Source: Flavobacteriaceae bacterium
GTDB lineage: Bacteria; Bacteroidota; Bacteroidia; Flavobacteriales; Flavobacteriaceae
Direction: 5' to 3'
Assembly: GCA_029248885.1 (NCBI GenBank)
Contig: JAQWIL010000038.1
Coordinates: 1 to 50,717 of the forward strand
Length of the DNA stretch: 50,717 nucleotides
Positions 45,201 through 50,717 of this stretch are shown piece by piece. The stretch's first letter is position 1; the number at the start of each line of letters is the position of its first letter. The translations under genes and the position numbers were made by a program. Under the pieces are notes generated by a model, which was not told where the DNA came from, ran no database searches, and saw only the letters and a program-made list of their open reading frames with translations.

Positions 45201-45665
45201 GAATGACTGGACATCTAGACCTGCAACTTCTCCTTGTAAGGATTCAATTGGATTTACAGATCTTACATCATCAAAAGATTCACCACCAACAGTTTGAACA
45301 GCATAACCAAGCGATTTTTTATCTCTTGATATTCCTAATGCAGTGATCACAACTTCTTCTAACTGTCCAGCTGGATTTAAAGTAGCATCTATTGTTCCTG
45401 AGTTAATTATAAGTGTTTGCGACTCATACCCCACATAACTAAAGATTAGGGTTTGTCCTGTGCTAGCTGAAATTTGATAGTTTCCGTCAAAATCAGTGGT
45501 GGTACCAGCATTGGTTTCTTCCACCACAACGGTTGCCCCTGGTAGCGGCATTCCATTTTCATCGCTTACCGTTCCTGTGACCAGCCCTTGTGACCACCCA
45601 AATAGGGGAGTCAACAGTGCAATCCCCAGCAACCATACGATGCCATATTGAATTGATTGTTTCAT
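42273..45665 (-). CDS. SusC/RagA-family TonB-dependent outer membrane receptor (second system)
   Basis: A 1130-aa receptor with signal peptide (about 1-26, PLFGWSQ). The regulatory-like domain (28-100) has GMPLPGATVVVEE and DFDGNYQI. The plug begins LEEVVITALGISRDKKSLGYA and contains VVIRGYSSFSGSNQALFVVD and SAASALYGSRAANGVILVTT. The rest is a long barrel ending YGLSLKLSF. The ALGI-RDKKSLGYA form distinguishes it from the first SusC (VVVIGYGT), so the two systems belong to different subfamilies. It is the first gene of a two-gene operon with SusD and has a repeat-rich upstream region. Confidence 0.95.
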   Translation of the reverse strand: MKQSIQYGIVWLLGIALLTPLFGWSQGLVTGTVSDENGMPLPGATVVVEETNAGTTTDFDGNYQISASTGQTLIFSYVGYESQTLIINSGTIDATLNPAGQLEEVVITALGISRDKKSLGYAVQTVGGESFDDVRSVNPIESLQGEVAGLDVQSFNSMGGSANVVIRGYSSFSGSNQALFVVDGTPIDNETGNSRSTVTGRGGVDFGNAAMDINPDDIESVSVLKGSAASALYGSRAANGVILVTTKKGKEKKGVGISFSSQATFGYVDEETLPVYQDQYGYGYGQYRRAYIGPSPIETGAQWTGSYYGQWGNNSSFYTGDDGSYGPKLVGQEIHHWYNMVPEWTELYQKTAPAIAPKDTPNDFFESDVSVQNSISFSDSGDNGSFRLSYTNVNSDGILPNSNLEKNTISVRTSRDFGNLNADASVTYVNTQTTGRFGTGYDGLNPMQGFRQWWAVGASINEQKRVFDETGKNYSWNMIGTNTDDASASPNHQPLYFDNPYWSRYNNYTTDSRSRYFGNISLNYEINEELNILGRVTYDDVTEVREQRANVAVGTGSKGANLFDDQPGYQLQNRIRSEYNYDLILDYSKDLSDEVDLKAILGYSLRVQNWDHATAQTNGGLNFPDIFSLSNSVNPLTAADVAQYDAQKKVDGLYTSVSFGFDDTYFVEGTYRRDRSSALPADNNTYGYYSASGSVILSNLINSEAITFAKLRANYAVVGNDTDPYNVFRAYTINPARNGAASASNPSILPNQNLKAETTTENEFGLEASLFENRLGFDFSIYNKTTNHLLTSLDISPSTGFSGIVTNAGSIENKGIEAMIRVTPVIVNDFKWSFVLNYNTYQSEILSLGNDATGNAIQYLNQTSPQGGIQIGGQVGEPFGVIRGHAHVRDANGNKVLTVRNSESDGSGYNYAHYMRTSNSDNVIGDINPDWTGSIRNTLSYKNFDLSFLIDIQQGGDFFSLDTWYGFGTGAYDRSIGLNHLGNDIRLTIPEGGGKRLDGVILPDDAKINDDGIANVAGTQNTEVMSRYDFYANPEGWTSIGAPHEMHVHDASFVKLRELRFGYQFTSGIIEKLLLTDASIAFVGRNLWIIHKNAPYTDPEAGISAGNTQGYQTGAYPAVKTYGLSLKLSF

Positions 45666-45722
45666 AGTATATGTTTTGTTTAATCCTATGAATCTAGAAC
45701 TCGCGGTTTAGTTTGGCATCAT

Positions 45723-45777
45723 AAAAAGCCGAAAAAATGTGTCAAAAAGCCGATTTTGTTATAAAAATGTGTTAAAA
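45723..45777 (-). promoter_or_regulatory. Paired direct repeats upstream of the second SusC
   Basis: On the plus strand AAAAAGCCGA occurs at 45723-45732 and 45744-45753, 21 bp apart (two helical turns). AAAAATGTGTnAAAA occurs at 45733-45747 and 45763-45777, 30 bp apart. They lie 58-112 bp before the SusC start and could be an operator. Confidence 0.35.
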
Positions 45778-45868
45778 TTAGTTACTATATGAGAACACCT
45801 TAAAATTCACGCTTTATTTCACTTTATTCTTGCCTTTTGTCCAAGTGACCTATTGCGTGATTTTGTCG

Positions 45869-45876
45869 TAACTTTG
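45869..45876 (+). promoter_or_regulatory. -7 box of prfA
   Basis: TAACTTTG is an exact TAnnTTTG match, ending 4 nt before the prfA ATG, which again suggests a leaderless or nearly leaderless mRNA. No -33 TTTG at the usual distance. Confidence 0.42.
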
Positions 45877-45880
45877 CCCC

Positions 45881-46957
45881 ATGATTGACCGTTTGGCCAT
45901 TGTAAAACAGCGTTTCGACGAAGTTTCGGATTTGATTATTCAACCCGATATTATCGCCGACCAAAAACGCTATGTTGCCCTCAATCGAGAATATAAAGAT
46001 TTGAGTGCCTTGATGGAAAAACGAACAGCATATTTCAATCTGACCCAACGCCAACAGGAAGCAGAAGAAATTATTGCTGATGGATCCGATCCTGAAATGA
46101 CTGATATGGCAAAAGAGGAATTGGAGGAAGTAAAAGCCAAACTCCCAGAACTCGAAGAAACCATTCGATTTATGTTGATCCCTAAAGATCCCGAGGATGC
46201 GAAAAACATCGTTATGGAACTTCGTGCGGGTACTGGTGGAGATGAAGCATCGATTTTTGCTGGCGACCTGTATCGGATGTACACCAAATATTGCGAAAGC
46301 AAGGGTTGGAAAGTGAGCGTTGTTGACCTCAGTGAAGGTACTGCAGGTGGTTTTAAAGAGATCATCATGGAGGTATCGGGTACAGATGTATATGGCACCA
46401 TGAAATTTGAATCTGGTGTGCATCGTGTGCAACGTGTTCCGCAAACGGAAACGCAAGGTCGGGTACATACCTCTGCTGCTACGGTGATGGTTTTGCCAGA
46501 AGCTGAGGAATTTGATATCGAAATCGATATGAATGAGGTTCGTCTCGATCTGTTTTGTTCTTCGGGGCCTGGCGGACAGTCTGTCAATACGACCTATTCT
46601 GCTGTACGGCTCACGCATATTCCAACAGGGATTGTCGCACAATGTCAAGACCAGAAGTCGCAACACAAAAACAAGGAAAAAGCACTGAAAGTACTTCGCT
46701 CACGTTTGTATGAACTCGAATTGAGCAAAAAGCTGGAAGAGGATTCTGCCAAGCGTAGTGCCATGGTGTCTTCCGGAGATCGCTCTGCAAAGATTCGGAC
46801 CTACAACTATCCACAAGGTCGTGTGACCGATCACCGTATCGGCCTTACGCTTTACGATTTACAAAATATTGTAAATGGAGATCTCGACAAGCTGGTTGAC
46901 GAAATCCAATTGCATTACAACACCGAAAAACTCAAAGTTTCTGGCGAACTGATATGA
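45881..46957 (+). CDS. prfA: Peptide chain release factor 1
   Basis: A 358-aa class I release factor for UAA/UAG stop codons. Landmarks are [22 protein letters not shown] (in two parts at 113-134), [20 protein letters not shown] with the codon-reading P-x-T motif PQT (187-189), and the catalytic GGQ (231-233) in [27 protein letters not shown] is typical of RF1. Length is normal. It starts an operon-like run: pyrF overlaps by 4 nt. Confidence 0.97.
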   Translation: MIDRLAIVKQRFDEVSDLIIQPDIIADQKRYVALNREYKDLSALMEKRTAYFNLTQRQQEAEEIIADGSDPEMTDMAKEELEEVKAKLPELEETIRFMLIPKDPEDAKNIVMELRAGTGGDEASIFAGDLYRMYTKYCESKGWKVSVVDLSEGTAGGFKEIIMEVSGTDVYGTMKFESGVHRVQRVPQTETQGRVHTSAATVMVLPEAEEFDIEIDMNEVRLDLFCSSGPGGQSVNTTYSAVRLTHIPTGIVAQCQDQKSQHKNKEKALKVLRSRLYELELSKKLEEDSAKRSAMVSSGDRSAKIRTYNYPQGRVTDHRIGLTLYDLQNIVNGDLDKLVDEIQLHYNTEKLKVSGELI

Positions 46958-47763
46958 CAACCCAATCCCTCACCGAGCAGATTCGCAATAAAGCATCCTT
47001 CTTATGTGTAGGGCTAGATTCAGACCTTGCCAAGCTGCCAGCTGCAGTGCGCAATCACCCGGAAGCGCAGTTTACGTTCAACAAAGCAATCATTGAAGCA
47101 ACCCATGATTTGGCGGTGGCCTATAAGATCAATACCGCTTTTTATGAGTCTGACGGTTCCAAAGGGTATCAAGCCCTTGAAAAAACCATAGCGTATTTGG
47201 ATCAAAACCATCCAAACCATTTTACGATTGCAGATGCCAAGCGAGGGGATATTGGCAATACCTCAACCCAGTATGCACGTGCATTTTTTGAAAAGCTCCC
47301 CTTTGACTCTGTTACGGTTGCTCCTTATATGGGTCGCGACTCCATTGAGCCTTTTTTACAATTTGAGGGGAAGTATGCAATTATGTTGGCACTGACTTCT
47401 AATCAAGGGGCTTATGATTTTCAAACCCTAAAGACTCTCGATCGGTCACTCTACGAAACCGTTGTAGCAACCAGTCGTACTTGGGATGGTGCCGATCGCC
47501 TGATGTATGTGCTTGGTGCAACCAAAACCGAACATTTAGCCACCATTCGTGCTTTGACGCCAAAATCTTTCTTTTTGGTGCCTGGTGTGGGAGCGCAAGG
47601 TGGGGATTTGGAATCTGTATTTCATGCGGCAGCCAATGAGGATATTGGACTCTTGGTCAATTCGTCAAGAAGTATCATTTTTGCTTCAAGCGGAGATGAC
47701 TATGCTGAAGCAGCCCGAAATGCTGCCAAGGACTTACAACAACAAATGAAAAAACTGCTCTGA
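46954..47763 (+). CDS. pyrF: Orotidine 5'-phosphate decarboxylase
   Basis: A 269-aa long-type OMP decarboxylase producing UMP. The active-site block [12 protein letters not shown] contains D94, K96 and D99. [12 protein letters not shown] and [12 protein letters not shown] (phosphate site) are further landmarks. The ATG overlaps the prfA stop by 4 nt, a fixed arrangement that suggests coupled translation, and its stop overlaps the next start by 1 nt. Confidence 0.96.
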   Translation: MTTQSLTEQIRNKASFLCVGLDSDLAKLPAAVRNHPEAQFTFNKAIIEATHDLAVAYKINTAFYESDGSKGYQALEKTIAYLDQNHPNHFTIADAKRGDIGNTSTQYARAFFEKLPFDSVTVAPYMGRDSIEPFLQFEGKYAIMLALTSNQGAYDFQTLKTLDRSLYETVVATSRTWDGADRLMYVLGATKTEHLATIRALTPKSFFLVPGVGAQGGDLESVFHAAANEDIGLLVNSSRSIIFASSGDDYAEAARNAAKDLQQQMKKLL

Positions 47764-48548
47764 TGCTGCATTATTCCACCCATTTGCATCCCACTTCCAA
47801 AACCTGGGTCACTTTTGTCCATGGGGCAGGAGGGAGTTCTTCGATATGGTTTAAGCAGTTACGTGAGTTTTCAAAACATTTTAATGTGTTGTTGCTCGAT
47901 CTTAGGGGGCATGGAAAATCAAGAATGCAGTTGTCTAACGTATTTAAAAAGAAATACACTTTTGATGTGCTGGCAGAAGATATTATTGCTGTTCTGGACA
48001 AGGAAAACATCAAATCGTCCCATTTCGTTGGGATTTCCCTCGGTACGATTTTAATCCGTCAGATTGGAGAAATGTATCCCCAACGTGTACAGAGCATGGT
48101 AATGGCGGGTGCGATTATGAAACTCAATGTGCGCTCACAGATTTTGATGCGCTTTGGGAACATCTGTAAGTCAATTATTCCTTATCTCTGGCTATATCGA
48201 TTATTTGCCTATATCATTATGCCGAAAAAGAGCCATAAGGAGTCGAGGTTATTGTTTGTTCGAGAGGCCAAAAAACTCTATCAAAAAGAATTTTTACGTT
48301 GGTATAAACTCACCGCCGAACTCAAGCCCTTATTGCGATTGTTTCGCCAAGTGGACATCAATATCCCCACTTTATATGTGATGGGAAGTGAAGATTATAT
48401 GTTTTTACCAAGTATTGAAAAACTAGCAGCGGCACACCGATCTGCACAACTGAGCGTTGTTCCGCAATCCGGGCATGTGGTCAACGTGGATCAGCCAGAC
48501 GCCTTTAACTCCCGTTCGATTTCATTTATTGAGGAACTCAATCGTTAA
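47763..48548 (+). CDS. Alpha/beta-fold hydrolase
   Basis: A 261-aa cytosolic alpha/beta hydrolase. The oxyanion motif HGAGGSS (20-26), LRGHG (48-52), the nucleophile elbow G-I-S92-L-G, an acid in GSEDYMF and the catalytic His in SGHVVNVD form a complete triad. Substrate is unknown; esterase, lipase or MhpC-like activities are all possible. It starts at the A of the pyrF stop (TGATG) and ends with a 4-nt overlap with the convergent purU. Confidence 0.88.
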   Translation: MLHYSTHLHPTSKTWVTFVHGAGGSSSIWFKQLREFSKHFNVLLLDLRGHGKSRMQLSNVFKKKYTFDVLAEDIIAVLDKENIKSSHFVGISLGTILIRQIGEMYPQRVQSMVMAGAIMKLNVRSQILMRFGNICKSIIPYLWLYRLFAYIIMPKKSHKESRLLFVREAKKLYQKEFLRWYKLTAELKPLLRLFRQVDINIPTLYVMGSEDYMFLPSIEKLAAAHRSAQLSVVPQSGHVVNVDQPDAFNSRSISFIEELNR

Positions 48549-49399
48549 GAAAACACGATTGTTTTATTTCCATAAACCATTACTTTAAGAGCAATGTGGT
48601 TTTTGACCGCACGAGCGAGAACAATCTTTTCCAAATCCCTTCCTTTAGCCACGAGCTGACTCACACTATGGGTGTGGGACACATGTGCAACATCCTGTTC
48701 AATAATTGGACCAGCGTCAAGCTCTTCAGTCACATAATGGCTTGTTGCCCCAATGATTTTCACGCCGCGCTCAAAGGCTGAATGATAGGGTTTTGCCCCT
48801 GGAAAAGCAGGTAAAAATGAGTGGTGAATATTAATAATATTATTCGGATACTCATTGATAAGCTTTGGGGAGACAATCTGCATATATCGTGCAAGTACAA
48901 TAAATGAGACATGGTGTTGTTTTAGCAAAGCCAATTGTTGTTCTTCGGCTTGTGCTTTGGTGTCTTTGGTCACAGGGATGTGGTAATAGGGGATGCCGAA
49001 TGACTCTGCGATCGGCTGTAAATCAGGGTGATTACTTAAGATAAATGGGATTTCCACTTCTAACTCACCAGATTTAAATCGACCCAAAAGGTCATATAGA
49101 CAGTGATCGTATTTGGAGACAAACAGTGCCATCCTTGGTTTCTTTTCTTGAGGGTAAAGTGACCATGTCATTTGATACTTATCGGCAGGGCCATCGGCAA
49201 AGGCCTGTTGAAATTGTTCAATTGCTTGCAGGTCACCATTAAACTCACTTTCCAAACGCATAAAAAATGCCTGATTTTCTCGATCGACATATTGATCAAT
49301 ATATAGAATATTGCCCTTATGGCTATAGATAAACTGTGTGACTTCTGCAATGATTCCCTTTTGATCGGGACACTGAATGACAAGGGTAAGTGCGCTCAT
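48545..49399 (-). CDS. purU: Formyltetrahydrofolate deformylase
   Basis: A 284-aa PurU, releasing formate from 10-formyl-THF for purine synthesis and one-carbon balance. I use the ATG at 49399 (MSALTLVIQCPDQKG), which starts directly at the ACT domain (about 1-85); the longer reading adds seven unlike residues. The formyltransferase domain has MALFVSKYDHCLYDLL, LARYMQIVSP, the catalytic block NIHHSFLPAFPGAKPY and ATSHYVTEELDAGPIIEQ (Asn, His and Asp of the transformylase triad all present). It lies downstream of the ammonium transporter but behind that gene's terminator, so it likely has its own promoter. Confidence 0.94.
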   Translation of the reverse strand: MSALTLVIQCPDQKGIIAEVTQFIYSHKGNILYIDQYVDRENQAFFMRLESEFNGDLQAIEQFQQAFADGPADKYQMTWSLYPQEKKPRMALFVSKYDHCLYDLLGRFKSGELEVEIPFILSNHPDLQPIAESFGIPYYHIPVTKDTKAQAEEQQLALLKQHHVSFIVLARYMQIVSPKLINEYPNNIINIHHSFLPAFPGAKPYHSAFERGVKIIGATSHYVTEELDAGPIIEQDVAHVSHTHSVSQLVAKGRDLEKIVLARAVKNHIALKVMVYGNKTIVFS

Positions 49400-49435
49400 A
49401 TCGGTTGCAAATGTAATCAATAGAAAGAGGATAAA

Positions 49436-49461
49436 AAAAATCCCGCCGAAGCGGGATTTTT
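49436..49461 (-). terminator. Intrinsic terminator of the ammonium transporter gene
   Basis: AAAAATCCCGC (49436-49446) pairs perfectly with GCGGGATTTTT (49451-49461) around CGAA. On the minus strand it is followed by a T-run and lies 24 nt after the transporter stop. Confidence 0.85.
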
Positions 49462-49484
49462 CAAAGAACTAAACTATAACCTAA

Positions 49485-50717
49485 TTAATGTTGGTTCAAA
49501 CGGAAATCCGCATACGCAGACATACCATGCTCGGCTCCGTCTAATCCAGCAATTTCTTCTTCTTTGCTCACACGCATTCCACCACAAACTTTTGAAGTGA
49601 TAAAACCGATGATTGTACAGGATACCACACAGAAAACACCAGTGATACCAACACAAGCAGCTTGTACAGCAAATTGCTCAAATGAAGCACTGTCTCCAAA
49701 GATACCTACAGCGAGAGTACCCCAGATACCAGCAAACAAGTGAACAGCGATTGCACCAACAGGATCATCGAGTTTTTGCTTGTCCATAAAGGCAATTGCA
49801 AGAACAACAACAATACCACCGATTGCACCGACAATAACAGCTTCGATAGGACTCATTAAGTCAGCACCAGCTGTAATCCCTACCAATCCACCAAGAATAC
49901 CGTTCATAAACATCGTTACATCATAATTCTTGTAGAGAGCCAATGAAAAGACAAAGGCAAAGATCCCACCTGCAGCAGCAGCTAAAGAGGTCGTTACAAG
50001 TACTAAAGATGTCAATGCTGGGTCAGCAGATAATACAGAACCACCATTGAATCCAAACCAACCTAACCAGAGGATTAATACTCCAGCAGCTGAGATTGGT
50101 AAGTTGTGACCAGGAATCGCATTTGGCTTACCATATTTGTCAAATCGACCAACACGAGCACCTAGGAAAACGATTGCTACAAGAGCAGCCCAACCACCGA
50201 CAGAGTGAACGAGTGTAGATCCTGCAAAGTCATAAAATCCGACTTCTTCAGTAAAGGTGCTGAAAAATCCACCACCCCATTGCCATGAACCAACAATTGG
50301 ATAAACAAATGCCACGAGAAGTAAGGCGTAAAGCATAAACGCGCCTAATTTGATTCGCTCAGCAACAGCTCCAGAAACAATGGTTGCAGCAGTAGCAGCA
50401 AACATCCCTTGGAACAAGAAGTCTGTCCAATATGTATAGCCCTCATTATAGGCAAGGTCAGCAGCAGCAACAGAGTCAAGACCCCATCCAGCAAAGCCGA
50501 AATAGCCATTAAAGTCTCCAGGGTACATCAAGTTGAATCCGCCAATCGCGTACACAAGAAGACCCATAGTGATAACAAAGAAATTCTTAAATAAAATATT
50601 TACGGTATTCTTTTGACGGGTCATTCCACTTTCTAAAAAGGTAAACCCTAAGTGCATAAAGAATACAAGACCAGTACAGATCATCATCCATACATTGTTT
50701 GTTGTTAATAATTCCAT
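49485..50717 (-). CDS. amt: Ammonium transporter (Amt/Rh family)
   Basis: A 410-aa inner membrane ammonium channel. Landmarks are TFLESGMTRQKNTVNILFKN, the Phe gate region TDFLFQGMFAATAATIVSGA, DFAGSTLVHSVGGWAAL with the first pore His, WLGWFGFNGGS, GGLVGITAG and GAIAVHLFAGIWGTL with the second pore His. About eleven TM segments are present. The first Met is the last codon of the window, so an earlier start or extended signal region cannot be ruled out. With GSII and GSIII it covers ammonium uptake and assimilation. A PII gene is not in the window. Confidence 0.94.
   Translation of the reverse strand: MELLTTNNVWMMICTGLVFFMHLGFTFLESGMTRQKNTVNILFKNFFVITMGLLVYAIGGFNLMYPGDFNGYFGFAGWGLDSVAAADLAYNEGYTYWTDFLFQGMFAATAATIVSGAVAERIKLGAFMLYALLLVAFVYPIVGSWQWGGGFFSTFTEEVGFYDFAGSTLVHSVGGWAALVAIVFLGARVGRFDKYGKPNAIPGHNLPISAAGVLILWLGWFGFNGGSVLSADPALTSLVLVTTSLAAAAGGIFAFVFSLALYKNYDVTMFMNGILGGLVGITAGADLMSPIEAVIVGAIGGIVVVLAIAFMDKQKLDDPVGAIAVHLFAGIWGTLAVGIFGDSASFEQFAVQAACVGITGVFCVVSCTIIGFITSKVCGGMRVSKEEEIAGLDGAEHGMSAYADFRLNQH

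Noticed and set aside
45824..46666. 280-codon minus-strand frame opposite prfA
   Set aside because: It is the shadow of prfA: Cys/His-rich low-sense composition and no recognisable domain.

Overview
The window looks like chromosomal DNA of a marine member of the Flavobacteriaceae (Bacteroidota). The grounds are AT-rich sequence, start sites without Shine-Dalgarno motifs, promoter -7 boxes of the TAnnTTTG type, two SusC/SusD pairs, several proteins with a type IX secretion (T9SS) C-terminal sorting domain, and housekeeping genes of Bacteroidota type (GSIII, a Bacteroidota-like PurM, long-form PyrF). Genus and species cannot be read from the sequence alone.

Positions 1-33.2 kb form a large polysaccharide utilisation region. 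The left edge is the 3' part of a XylE-like sugar/proton symporter, separated by a two-way terminator from a convergent secreted beta-helix protein. A plus-strand gene train then runs from about 3.5 to 25.8 kb: SusC, SusD, a SusE/F-like surface lipoprotein, a secreted CBM-like protein, a 118-aa exported protein, a GH5, a sulfatase fused to a GH10, a GH3, two sulfatases, a SASA/CE6-like acetylesterase and two more sulfatases. It meets a minus-strand pair (GH128-like glucanase, then sulfatase) tail to tail. A divergent plus-strand operon follows with DUF1800, Tat-exported DUF1501 and a formylglycine-generating enzyme (FGE) lipoprotein. Together there are six sulfatase domains and an enzyme that can activate them. 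GH10, GH3, acetylesterase and a xylose-type symporter suggest a sulfated, probably acetylated, xylan-containing algal polysaccharide; this substrate is inferred. Proteins with T9SS tails (beta-helix, CBM protein, GH5, GH128) would act outside the cell. The sulfatases, sulfatase-GH10, GH3 and esterase have Sec signals without T9SS tails and probably finish degradation in the periplasm after import by SusCD.

Positions 33.2-35.8 kb hold a 51-bp tandem repeat, a terminator, tRNA-Arg(ACG), a 49-aa conserved small gene, a Ca2+/Na+ antiporter and a type II glutamine synthetase. Positions 36.0-40.8 kb hold type III glutamine synthetase, purM and a Fic-family gene. The 3' end of purM is duplicated on the far side of the Fic gene, so the Fic gene looks like a cassette inserted at the end of purM. 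A second SusC/SusD pair without enzymes (40.8-45.7 kb) follows, then the housekeeping run prfA-pyrF-hydrolase, convergent purU, and an ammonium transporter whose start codon is the last three bases of the window.

Most unusual: the Fic cassette bounded by copies of the purM end; a perfect intrinsic terminator lying inside the signal-peptide codons of the GH5 gene; the sulfatase-GH10 fusion; and the DUF1800/DUF1501/FGE operon, in which one protein carries both a Tat signal and a T9SS tail.
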